Shown here: positions 25,401 to 33,221 of the stretch, piece after piece | Numbering within the stretch: position 1 is the stretch's first letter | How the letters are laid out: every line of letters starts with the position of its first letter | Assembly: GCA_018970165.1 (NCBI GenBank) | Contig: JAGWWZ010000033.1 | Location: forward strand, 1-35,840 | Direction of reading: 5' to 3' | Source of the DNA: Planctomycetota bacterium | GTDB lineage: Bacteria > Planctomycetota > Planctomycetia > Pirellulales > Pirellulaceae | Length of the DNA: 35,840 nucleotides | The notes under the pieces: model-generated | The model's database searches: none | The model's input: the letters and a program-made list of their open reading frames with translations, nothing else | Told to the model about the DNA's origin: nothing | Position numbers and translations under genes: made by a program

Positions 25401-26231
25401 TCAAGGAGAACGAACTTGGCGAGCGACCTCGAAAAGGAGAATCGCACTGCAGACCGATGCGTTCAGCGAATCGGTGGTTCCAAGCATCGGGATCGATATA
25501 TTTCTTATCCCCCCCTCTGACCATCGGTCGCTCAAGCCATGCGCCTCATTGCCGACGACGATGGCGGTACATACAGGATATATCACAGAGGCGTAATCTA
25601 CACCGCATTCCGTTCTCGCCGCATATAACTCTGCGCCCCGGGCTCTCAGCCAGGACTCCAACTCGCTTTGTGAACCTACGATTAAGGGGACCGAAAAAAT
25701 CGCGCCGAGGCTCGAGCGGATCGCGTTGGGATTCCAGATCTCACAAATCGGATCGCTCATCAATACTGCAATGACTCCCGCGGCATCCGCGGAACGCAGC
25801 ATGGCCCCGAGGTTCCCTGGTTTCTCCATCCGATCCAGGACCAAAAACAGCTCCCGCTGGCTGCTTCTGATACGCTGCGAGGCCGTTGTCAACGAAGTGT
25901 CAGGGGGAACCGCCAATGCGATTGCATCCTCGTCCCGCTGCCCATATTGGAGCTTTGCAAAGGCCGTAGGACCGACCGCTAGAACGCGAGCCGATGGACA
26001 TAGCTCCACCCAAGATTGAAGCTTTTCGACCCCTTGGGCTTCGAGTCCTTCGAGCCAACTCAGCCGAACAAAGATTTCCTCGCACACGATTCCTGCGTGC
26101 AACGCACGATCGATCGACGTCGCGCTGTCGATCAGCACGCGCCCCTCGCGTTTGCGATACTTGGGCTCCCGCAACAATATCGCGTTCCGAAGACGCGGAT
26201 TGCTCGGGCTAGTGATCACTTCGTATCGCAA
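25401..26231 (-). CDS. TrmH/SpoU-family RNA 2'-O-methyltransferase
   Basis: The likely start is the TTG at 26231, preceded by a strong GAGGAG, giving 276 residues; a longer frame from 26294 runs into the tRNA and is rejected. All three SPOUT motifs are present: PGNLGAMLRSADAAG, IVVGNEAHGLSD and IPMLGTTDSLNASVCSAILL. The N-terminal substrate-binding domain includes SPSNPRLRNAILLREPKYRK, typical of rRNA-type enzymes of this family. It transfers a methyl group from S-adenosylmethionine to a ribose 2'-hydroxyl in rRNA or tRNA. The tRNA-Leu gene ends 24 bases upstream on the same strand, so both may share a transcript. The target nucleotide cannot be told. Confidence 0.9.
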   Translation of the reverse strand: MRYEVITSPSNPRLRNAILLREPKYRKREGRVLIDSATSIDRALHAGIVCEEIFVRLSWLEGLEAQGVEKLQSWVELCPSARVLAVGPTAFAKLQYGQRDEDAIALAVPPDTSLTTASQRIRSSQRELFLVLDRMEKPGNLGAMLRSADAAGVIAVLMSDPICEIWNPNAIRSSLGAIFSVPLIVGSQSELESWLRARGAELYAARTECGVDYASVIYPVCTAIVVGNEAHGLSDRWSEGGIRNISIPMLGTTDSLNASVCSAILLFEVARQVRSP

Positions 26232-26255
26232 ACCCTCTCCTCTTTCAATGACCAG

Positions 26256-26337
26256 TGGCCGCTCGGGGAGTCGAACCCCGACGCCTTGCGGCACAAGATC
26301 CTAAGTCTTGCGTGTCTGCCAATTTCACCAAGCGGCC
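26256..26337 (-). tRNA. tRNA-Leu (anticodon UAG)
   Basis: The minus strand folds as a class II tRNA of 82 bases. The acceptor stem pairs GGCCGCT (from 26337) with AGCGGCC, and the T-arm is CGGGG-TTCGACT-CCCCG. The anticodon stem CAAGA/TCTTG encloses CTTAGGA, giving anticodon TAG for CUA and related leucine codons. A long variable arm (GCC-GCAA-GGC) fits leucine. The discriminator base is A, as required by leucyl-tRNA synthetase, and CCA is not encoded. Confidence 0.97.
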
Positions 26338-26377
26338 ATGCTGCTTTCCACAGACTAGTTTAATTGACGAAAAGGAT

Positions 26378-26415
26378 TCGGTGTAGTCCTGCTCAATCGG
26401 TGTAGTCCTGCTCCA
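26378..26415. repeat. 19-base tandem duplication
   Basis: TCGGTGTAGTCCTGCTCAA (26378-26396) is repeated directly as 26397-26415 with one mismatch. It lies between the tRNA and the end of the lipoprotein gene, outside any called gene. It looks like a slippage duplication without evident function. Confidence 0.9.
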
Positions 26416-26424
26416 TCCGATGGA

Positions 26425-26979
26425 TCAGCGTGGCGTCGGCTTGCGCCACTGGGCATTGGGGTCGGTAAAGGTTGTTCCTCCCTGGTCGCTCAGCGAACCG
26501 TTGGTCCCCGAAGCGGAAGGGGGCATGGGAGGCAAGGCTCCCATCGCCGAGTCGCTCAGGATTTGCGAAGCCTGAACCACTCCAGCACCCATCTTGTCGG
26601 CGCGAGCGCTGGCCTGCTCGACTTGGTTCTGTAGATTCTGAGTCGATTGCATGACCGCCGACCGCGCGCTGTCCGTGGCTTGCTTCAACTGATTTTGCGC
26701 GGAAGCGACCTGATCTACAAATGGAGATCCGCTCGGTAATGAACCGACAGTCGGTGCGACCCCGGTCCCAGTCGCCGGCGTCGGACTCTTCACTCCGCTG
26801 GGAGCATTGACACCCGTCGCGCCCGAATAGGAACCGGGAACTTGATAGGAACCGGTGGGCGGCGGCGGCACACGCCCGGGCTGCGTCAAACCATTGATCC
26901 CCGGCAACGGTCCCTGACATCCGCTCAATGCCACCATCACCAACGAAAAAGAAAGCGCTTTTCTCATTTGCCTGTCCAT
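26425..26979 (-). CDS. lipoprotein, Pro/Ser/Gly-rich with coiled helix
   Basis: From the ATG at 26979 (or 26967, both before the signal) the product is about 184 residues. It begins with a lipoprotein signal (MRKALSFSLVMVALSGC), lipobox LSGC, then a Pro/Gly/Thr-rich stretch. A helical region near residues 95-145 has a repeated Gln/Ala/Ser pattern (VASAQNQLKQATDSARSAVM, NLQNQVEQASARADKMG) likely to form a coiled coil, followed by a Gly/Ser tail ending WRKPTPR. No known domain is evident. A longer reading frame into rpoN is rejected. The gene lies 115 bases downstream of rpoN on the same strand, but no functional link is known. Confidence 0.72.
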   Translation of the reverse strand: MDRQMRKALSFSLVMVALSGCQGPLPGINGLTQPGRVPPPPTGSYQVPGSYSGATGVNAPSGVKSPTPATGTGVAPTVGSLPSGSPFVDQVASAQNQLKQATDSARSAVMQSTQNLQNQVEQASARADKMGAGVVQASQILSDSAMGALPPMPPSASGTNGSLSDQGGTTFTDPNAQWRKPTPR

Positions 26980-27094
26980 GGCCCGCGGCCAGATGATTTC
27001 TTGTTCGCTATGCTCCATGCGATGCGATGCCGGAAAGATAGAATTTTGTTCCCGAGAATCGCAAGACAGATTGTTCAGCGAATCGAGCGAAATG

Positions 27095-28588
27095 CTAGCT
27101 ATGCTGCGTCCAGTCGCGGCGCTGGCGACTGCTGGGGATCCCCATTTTCTTCCGATACTTGGTGATGGTTCGTCGTGCGACTCCCAAACCATGCTTCTTG
27201 AGTTCATCGACCAGATCGTCGTCGCTCAACGGGTTGCTCTTGTTTTCTTTCTCGATGATATCTTGCAATTTGAGCCTTATGGTTTCGTAGGCGACGTCGT
27301 CACCATCGGCGCTTTGCGTTCCGAAGACGAAGAAGCGGCGAAGGGGGAAAATGCCGCGTGGAGTTTGGATCCATTTATCGTCGACAGCTCTGGATACGGT
27401 GGTCACATGCACACCGACTTGATCGGCGATCTGCTGCATCTTCAGCGGTTCGATCGCTTCCGGTCCTTCGTCCAAGAATCGTTTCTGATAATCGACGATG
27501 GCCTGCGCTACGCGTGTCAGCGTACGCCGTCGCTGCTGAATCGATTCGATCAGCCACTGCGCACTCCCGATCTTGCGCTTGATGAATTCCTTTTCCTCTT
27601 CAGTTGCCTTGGTGTCCATCAATCGCTTGCGATAATAGTCGCTGATACGCAAGTTCGGTAGATAATCGTCAACGAGCCGAACCACATACTGCTCCTGGTC
27701 GTTTTGTTCGACGATGATATCTGGAGTTACCAACGGAACGTAGGTTTCCATGAACGAAGCGCCAGGCTTCGGATTGAGTTTGTGAAGCTCCTCGCGGATC
27801 CGCTGGATCAATTCGATCGAGTATCCAGTTCGCTTTTGGATAGCGAGCATGCGGTTTTCAGCTAGATCATCGAGATGGTTGGAGATCAACACTCGCATCT
27901 CTTCGACCATATCCATGTCGTCGCGAAGTTGGTTCAGCAAGCATTCTTTCAGGCTTCTCGCAGCGATCCCGGCGGGCTCAAGCGATTGCACCAAACGAAG
28001 TGCTTCCTCAGCGGTCGCCATGTCGGAGGGTTGGTGATCTGGGGGTAGCATGTCTGCTAAAGAAGACTTGAAATAGCCTCCGTCGCGAGCGTCCAAGCAA
28101 GAAATGATTCGTTCTGCGATTCGCTCTACCGAATCGTCGATGTCCATTTCGGCGATTTGGTGCATCAGGTAGTCGTTCAGTGACTCGGGGCGTTCGACTG
28201 CGTTGGCCATCACATCGTGCTGGCGATCCATATCCTCCTGCAACCGATTGCTCGAACGACGGAAATCGTCGAAGTTGTCGGGCATGTCGTTGTCCATGTT
28301 CGCCAACCGCTCGAAATCCTCAGCGTTGGACGAATCATCCTTAACGATCAATTCCTTTTCATCTTCGGTTCGTGAGGCTGGGGTGCTTTCCTCACCGTCG
28401 GTTTCTTCGTCCGGTAGCGTCTCGTCGCGTTCGGCCACCTCCAGCATCGGATTCTCTTCCATTTCCTGCTCGATACGCTCTTGCAATGCCTGGATCGGCA
28501 ACTGCAAAATCTCCATCGACTGGATCATCCTAGGAGCCAGTTTTTGGGTTTGAACTTGGCGTGCTTCGAGTCCGAACGAAAGACGCAT
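27095..28588 (-). CDS. rpoN: RNA polymerase sigma-54 factor
   Basis: The 497-residue protein has the full sigma-54 layout. Region I (residues 1-50) is Gln/Leu-rich (QKLAPRMIQSMEILQLPIQA) and contacts activators. Region II (about 50-135) is strongly acidic. The core-binding domain follows, then the DNA-binding part with the helix-turn-helix (QIADQVGVHVTTVSRAVDDK) and the RpoN box ARRTITKYRKK (about 471-481), which reads the -24 promoter element. It directs RNA polymerase to promoters that need an enhancer-binding ATPase. No such activator gene lies in this window, and no clear -24/-12 promoter was noticed. A short palindrome (TCAGG-GG-CCTGA, 28607-28618) sits about 20 bases before its start. 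Confidence 0.96.
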   Translation of the reverse strand: MRLSFGLEARQVQTQKLAPRMIQSMEILQLPIQALQERIEQEMEENPMLEVAERDETLPDEETDGEESTPASRTEDEKELIVKDDSSNAEDFERLANMDNDMPDNFDDFRRSSNRLQEDMDRQHDVMANAVERPESLNDYLMHQIAEMDIDDSVERIAERIISCLDARDGGYFKSSLADMLPPDHQPSDMATAEEALRLVQSLEPAGIAARSLKECLLNQLRDDMDMVEEMRVLISNHLDDLAENRMLAIQKRTGYSIELIQRIREELHKLNPKPGASFMETYVPLVTPDIIVEQNDQEQYVVRLVDDYLPNLRISDYYRKRLMDTKATEEEKEFIKRKIGSAQWLIESIQQRRRTLTRVAQAIVDYQKRFLDEGPEAIEPLKMQQIADQVGVHVTTVSRAVDDKWIQTPRGIFPLRRFFVFGTQSADGDDVAYETIRLKLQDIIEKENKSNPLSDDDLVDELKKHGLGVARRTITKYRKKMGIPSSRQRRDWTQHS

Positions 28589-28723
28589 AAAATGGTTCCG
28601 AGAGGGTCAGGGGCCTGATATCAACCGAAAACCAAGCCTCTGCTCTTTACTGTATCACTCTGAACAAGGACAGTGCAGTCTCGGCCGCAAAGTTTTCTAA
28701 AAAATGGAACAGAGTTTGCACAA

Positions 28724-29707
28724 ATGCATTTTTTGACGGGATCCGACGATGATTCGCCGCCCGCTCGGGGCCGAGCTCGCCTCGCTCCCTCCCCCACCGG
28801 AGCCCAGCATGTCGGCAATGCGAGAACCTTTTTGGTTGCTTGGCTAGATGCCCGATGCAGCGGATCGGAATTACTTCTCCGGATCGAGGATCTCGACACG
28901 CCGAGAACCAAACCCTGGGCCTCCGATCAAATTCTCGAAGATCTTGCTTGGTTGGGCCTGGATTGGGATCGGCAAGTCCCCCATGCATCCCAACGAGCAG
29001 ATCGTTACACGGAGGTCTTGGAGATCTTGAAGCAGACCAACAGGGTCTATCCGTGTACCTGCACCCGGAGCGAGATCGATCAAGCCGCTAGCGCGCCGCA
29101 TGAGGGAACGCTCGATGGGGCCGTGTACCCAGGAACGTGTCAGACTCGCCGAGCCGATGACGCTCGGCAACTCGATCAACAAGGGGTGAAGTACGCCTGG
29201 CGATTTCGCATGCCGCCGGGCGTTCAATCCTGGCGGGATGGACTGCACGGCGTGCGTTCGCTCGAGCCCTCGCGTGACCTGGGCGATTTTGTTGTTGCAC
29301 GCAACTACGGTCCAGCAGCGTATCAACTAGCCGTCGTTGTCGATGACCACGATCAAGGAATAACACGCGTGGTACGCGGTGATGATTTGATCTACAGCAC
29401 ATTTCGCCAACTCGCCCTGTACGCTGCCTTGGAGTGGATGCCGCCAGATTATTTGCATGTCCCGTTGGTTGTTGGTACCGATGGAAAACGACTCGCAAAG
29501 CGCCATGGTGACACGCGGCTTTCATATCTTCGTGAACAAGCTATTGCGCCCGAGCGGCTGATCGGCTACCTGGCGTGGTCCTTGGGTTGGATCGAAAGGG
29601 GACGAGTGATCACTCCGCGCGAGTTGGTCGAGTTTCTTGCAATGCGACCCGGATGGCGATCGGAACTGCCTCGAGAACCCTGGGTCTTTCGCATGCAGGA
29701 TTTGTAA
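28724..29707 (+). CDS. gluQ: glutamyl-Q tRNA(Asp) synthetase
   Basis: From the ATG at 28724 the product is 327 residues; a GTG at 28673 would add 17 residues without family resemblance. It is a shortened class I glutamyl-tRNA synthetase catalytic domain: RLAPSPTGAQHVGNARTFL (HIGH motif as HVGN), LLRIEDLDTPR, a Cys zinc site (YPCTCTRSE and YPGTCQTRR) and KRLAKRHGDTRL in place of KMSKS. The anticodon-binding domain is missing, which marks GluQ enzymes. These attach glutamate to the queuosine base of tRNA(Asp). The gene is divergent from rpoN and ends 25 bases from the GT2 gene. The KRH motif resembles GltX more than E. coli YadB, so a small chance remains of another role. Confidence 0.9.
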   Translation: MHFLTGSDDDSPPARGRARLAPSPTGAQHVGNARTFLVAWLDARCSGSELLLRIEDLDTPRTKPWASDQILEDLAWLGLDWDRQVPHASQRADRYTEVLEILKQTNRVYPCTCTRSEIDQAASAPHEGTLDGAVYPGTCQTRRADDARQLDQQGVKYAWRFRMPPGVQSWRDGLHGVRSLEPSRDLGDFVVARNYGPAAYQLAVVVDDHDQGITRVVRGDDLIYSTFRQLALYAALEWMPPDYLHVPLVVGTDGKRLAKRHGDTRLSYLREQAIAPERLIGYLAWSLGWIERGRVITPRELVEFLAMRPGWRSELPREPWVFRMQDL

Positions 29708-29732
29708 GCCGATCCCGAACCCATGAGTCGCC

Positions 29733-30863
29733 TTAGCCAACGCGGCCTCGCCATGCGGTGCGGACTCTGAAGATGCTCATCACCAGCGCGACCCATTGAA
29801 GGATCGTGAACCAGGCGATCGACAACGGATGCAAGAGGACTCCCAACCACGATTGACGGAAACGAATCGATGCAGCGACTCGCGGATACCATGACAACGC
29901 AGTCGCGATCGTTAGCAATCCGATCGTCATCCAGCCCGATCCTATAACCACGCTGATCACCAGCAATACGATGGGAAGGACGGATCCGCCGAGTAGCAAC
30001 ACAGAGAAGGGAAGAATCAAACGAGGATTGGCGATCCCTTCGGTCGCGTTCTTGAGCAAACCGCGGATGACTTGAGGCAAGGACTGATACATCCGACAGG
30101 TAGCGAGATCGGTTGCGTCGAAGATATCGGTCTTCATACCATGCTTGCGGAATGCCTTGGGCAGTTGAATGCCATCGTGCCGCGATGCCGCGATTGCGGA
30201 GTGACCTCCAACCTCAAAATAGCGATCCCGATGAGCGAGGAAGAGTTGACCGCATCCGGCTGCGAATCCCGGTTGTGTCGAAGATCGCATTTGATCGATA
30301 GGTAAAAAGCCCAACAACACGTAATGCATCAGCGGGATGAGGAGTTGTTCGGACCAAGTTCCCGTTTCTTGGCGCGGGAAACCGCTGATCAACGGTGATT
30401 GCCGCTCGCGGTACTCGGCAACGATGCGTGTCAACGCATCGCTGGACAATCTCACATCGGCATCCAGGAACAACAGCAGGTCATAACGAGCATGGCTGGC
30501 CAATCCCCAGCATGCATGCTGCTTTCCATTCCATCCCTGCGGCAATCCAGCCGATTGAACCAACCGTACGCGTGGATCGCTTGAGGCAAAGCCCTGAACG
30601 ACCTCTGCGGTCCGATCTTCGGAGGCATCATCCATGACGATAATCTCAAACTCCGGATGGCTCGACTGCAGGATCGATTGGAGTGCTCCGCTGATACTCG
30701 CTTCTTCATTGCGAGCAGGGATCAAGACGCTGACTCCGTCTGCCTTGGCCTTATCGATTACCAAAGGATCCTTGCAGGCTGGCTGAAATTGCTTCAGGTT
30801 GCGCATAGTCATCAAGGCGGGAAGAGTAGCCAGAGCAAACGCAATCAGGGCCAGAATAAACAT
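29733..30863 (-). CDS. GT2-family glycosyltransferase, CrtQ-like
   Basis: The 376-residue protein begins with one membrane helix (1-20). The GT-A domain follows, with VSVLIPARNEEASI, VMDDASEDRT, the metal-binding FLDADVRLS (DxD, about 133-136) and GFAAGCGQLFLA. At least two to three helices close the chain (about 280-376). This layout matches membrane GT2 enzymes that glycosylate carotenoid acids, such as CrtQ of the staphyloxanthin pathway. It is the last gene of a four-gene minus-strand run with aldehyde dehydrogenase, a CrtN/CrtP-type oxidoreductase and a PlsC-like acyltransferase; the upstream gene ends 12 bases before its ATG. Transfer of glucose to a C30 carotenoic acid is inferred from these neighbours and is not proved. 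Confidence 0.88.
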   Translation of the reverse strand: MFILALIAFALATLPALMTMRNLKQFQPACKDPLVIDKAKADGVSVLIPARNEEASISGALQSILQSSHPEFEIIVMDDASEDRTAEVVQGFASSDPRVRLVQSAGLPQGWNGKQHACWGLASHARYDLLLFLDADVRLSSDALTRIVAEYRERQSPLISGFPRQETGTWSEQLLIPLMHYVLLGFLPIDQMRSSTQPGFAAGCGQLFLAHRDRYFEVGGHSAIAASRHDGIQLPKAFRKHGMKTDIFDATDLATCRMYQSLPQVIRGLLKNATEGIANPRLILPFSVLLLGGSVLPIVLLVISVVIGSGWMTIGLLTIATALSWYPRVAASIRFRQSWLGVLLHPLSIAWFTILQWVALVMSIFRVRTAWRGRVG

Positions 30864-30875
30864 GAACAGTGGATG

Positions 30876-31667
30876 TTAGGATTGCGAGTTTCGGGTAACG
30901 GTAGAATGTCTAGGATCGAATGGTTGACCATGATACCAGGCAACCCAGGCGCGGACGGTATCGTACCACGAGGTTCTCGCGGCTCGCGGTGCGATGAGAT
31001 ATTCAAACAAATTGGCTTGGCGAAGCATGACCGAGGCGGCCAGGTCGTGCTGGGTTTGCCGCAGAGCTTTTTCGAGTTGTTCGCTACATTCCCGCTTGGA
31101 AACATCTCCGTCAAATACTTGGCGTGGTCCAAAGCGGACCGCGATCATCGGGCGAGGTTCTTCCCAAAACGGGTACTCGATCGCGAGTGGGAGAAAGGAA
31201 ACCGAGGGAACGCTCGCCGCGATATGCGCCAGGCCCGGCATCAGCGGTTGGGAGTGGTCTCGGCAATCCGCGAATCGTCCTTCGGGGGTTACCCACAAAC
31301 TCGAGCGAGGATCGGCCAGAATGGCGCGCGATGACTTCAAAAAATCCGAAGCGCCGGAAAGCCGATCGAGATGAATGCCGAAGAAGCCCATCTTCGAGAA
31401 GATGCGATATGCCTTGAGTGCCTCCGCATCGATGGGCGCATAGAGAATACGGTCCGAAAAGTACGACTTGCGAAGGAGCATCGCCGTGATTGGATCCCAC
31501 CAGCTGGCATGGTTAGCGTAGACCACCAATGCCTGATCTCTGGGTACGCAGGACGCAATAGGTTCGGCGAATTGGACACCGAATGCAGTGAACCGGCGGC
31601 TGACCATTCGGTGGGTGTAGCGACAGAACCCATCGACCAACCATGCTCTCGATTCGGGCAACGACAT
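30876..31667 (-). CDS. PlsC-type (lysophospholipid) acyltransferase
   Basis: The 263-residue protein carries the acyltransferase motif NHASWWDP (His53 and Asp58, the HX4D dyad) and the substrate motif WVTPEGRFAD. It shows the compact PlsC fold, with a weak membrane-associating N-terminus and no signal peptide. PlsC-family enzymes acylate glycerol phosphates, but in this position, between a carotenoid oxidoreductase and a GT2 enzyme, it may add a fatty acid to the sugar of a carotenoid glycoside, the job done by the unrelated CrtO in Staphylococcus. The gene starts nine bases after the oxidoreductase stop and ends 12 bases before the glycosyltransferase. Confidence 0.88.
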   Translation of the reverse strand: MSLPESRAWLVDGFCRYTHRMVSRRFTAFGVQFAEPIASCVPRDQALVVYANHASWWDPITAMLLRKSYFSDRILYAPIDAEALKAYRIFSKMGFFGIHLDRLSGASDFLKSSRAILADPRSSLWVTPEGRFADCRDHSQPLMPGLAHIAASVPSVSFLPLAIEYPFWEEPRPMIAVRFGPRQVFDGDVSKRECSEQLEKALRQTQHDLAASVMLRQANLFEYLIAPRAARTSWYDTVRAWVAWYHGQPFDPRHSTVTRNSQS

Positions 31668-31676
31668 AGCGAAGGA

Positions 31677-33221
31677 TTACGTCCCAGCTTTGGAAAGGCG
31701 TGTATCTTGATCGACCGTATCGCCAGCGATCCAACCGCTCATCATCACCATCGGCATACCTGGCCCGGGATGGGCTGCACCTCCTGCGAGGTAGAGTCCC
31801 TCCAGATCGCGCGAACGATTGGCTGGCTTAAATGCGCCGACGAAGCGACCGTGGCTGGCCAGTCCATAGATGGCACCATTGAGAACGCGGTACCGTTTGT
31901 GAATCCCTTCCGGAGTCAATGCATTCTCCATGACGATGCGATCGCGTATGCCCTTCATGCCACCGGTGGTCTCGAGTTTATCGAGGATGACTTCGCGGTA
32001 TTCGGGCAACATCTTTGACCAATCGTGATCGGGACGCAGGTAGGGAGTATGCACGAGAATGTACAGCGCTTCGCCTCCCTCTGGCGCTACCGCAGGTTCT
32101 GTTGCGGCCGGTGCACAGACGTACGCGGTCGGGTCGGGTGCGGGTTTGCCTTGCCGATAGATGTAATCGAACTCTTCGTGCGGATCGCGCGAGAACACGA
32201 AGTTATGATGAAGGATATGATCGTATCGCTTGTTGAGTCCCAGATAGAGGACAACCCCCGAGCACGCAGGTTCGTAGGTTCGTCGCTTGTCGAATCGGCG
32301 TTGTGCTTCACTACCGCTAAGCAATTCGCGATGCGTTCGGACTGAATCGCAGTTGGAGACGATCGCGTCGAACGAATACTGCTCGCCCGATGTTGTCGTC
32401 AACCCTGTGACTCGCATTCCATCGTTTTGGATCGATGCCACATCGGTACTGGTCTTGAAATCGACGCCGAGTCCTCTCGCAAGCTTTTCCAACGCCAAGG
32501 GCACCGCGCGCGTTCCTCCCATCGGATACCAGACTCCCTCTTCGGTCTGCATGTGCGCAATGCCGCACAGCACCGCAGGGGAGGCTTCGGGAGAGGATCC
32601 CACATACTGCGTGAAGTGGTCGATCATTTGTGCAGCGCGTTCATCCTTGACACACGATCGGACCAATCCCGCAACCGATCGTCCCATTCGCAAACTCAAT
32701 ACATCGACCAGCACCGATGCAGAGAAGGCTCCGGATACCTCCATGGTATCACCGATCCCGCCGACGCTTCGCCAGAAAAAGAACTTGTCGGAGACCTCAT
32801 GCAGTTTCTTCGAGATCTTCATGAAGCGATCGTATCCCTCGCCGACTCCGGGTTTGCCGGAGAACCGATCCAGGTTTTGCTTCATTTGTTGGATGTTGGC
32901 GACCAGATCCAAAGCGCTTCCATCGACAAAGAAGCATCTCCACTGCGGGTCGAGAGCCACCAATTCCATGTAGTCGCTCAGTTTGCGTCCCGCTTCGTCA
33001 AAGATGCGTTTCAGGACCGAAGGGAGCGTGAGAATGGTTGGGCCCATATCGAACCGGAAGCCGTCCTGATGGTGGACTGCGGCTTTTCCTCCCACCCACT
33101 CGTTTTTCTCAAACACCGTGACTTTGTGACCGCGAGCGGCCAGGGTGCAAGCGGCAGCCAGACCTGCAAGGCCACCACCTATCACCGCCACATTCAAACT
33201 GCGTCCTGACCGCTTAATCAT
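31677..33221 (-). CDS. CrtI/CrtN/CrtP-family carotenoid desaturase or oxidase
   Basis: The ATG at 33221 overlaps the aldehyde dehydrogenase stop by eight bases and starts just before the FAD-binding strand; a longer frame to 33344 lies inside that gene. The 514-residue protein begins NVAVIGGGLAGLAAACTLAA, the Rossmann dinucleotide fold, with FEKNEWVGGKA and FDMGPTILTLPSV. It ends with the family's second FAD motif (YLAGGAAHPGPGMPMVMMSG). These enzymes desaturate or oxidise carotenoid chains in the membrane. Staphyloxanthin producers have two such enzymes (CrtN and CrtP); only one is here, and which step it performs cannot be decided from sequence alone. A squalene- or dehydrosqualene-forming gene is not in the window. 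Confidence 0.9.
   Translation of the reverse strand: MIKRSGRSLNVAVIGGGLAGLAAACTLAARGHKVTVFEKNEWVGGKAAVHHQDGFRFDMGPTILTLPSVLKRIFDEAGRKLSDYMELVALDPQWRCFFVDGSALDLVANIQQMKQNLDRFSGKPGVGEGYDRFMKISKKLHEVSDKFFFWRSVGGIGDTMEVSGAFSASVLVDVLSLRMGRSVAGLVRSCVKDERAAQMIDHFTQYVGSSPEASPAVLCGIAHMQTEEGVWYPMGGTRAVPLALEKLARGLGVDFKTSTDVASIQNDGMRVTGLTTTSGEQYSFDAIVSNCDSVRTHRELLSGSEAQRRFDKRRTYEPACSGVVLYLGLNKRYDHILHHNFVFSRDPHEEFDYIYRQGKPAPDPTAYVCAPAATEPAVAPEGGEALYILVHTPYLRPDHDWSKMLPEYREVILDKLETTGGMKGIRDRIVMENALTPEGIHKRYRVLNGAIYGLASHGRFVGAFKPANRSRDLEGLYLAGGAAHPGPGMPMVMMSGWIAGDTVDQDTRLSKAGT

Noticed and set aside
26393-26920. Alternative minus-strand frame (175 codons) over the lipoprotein gene
   Set aside because: It lacks a signal or domain, while the other frame has a textbook lipobox signal peptide.
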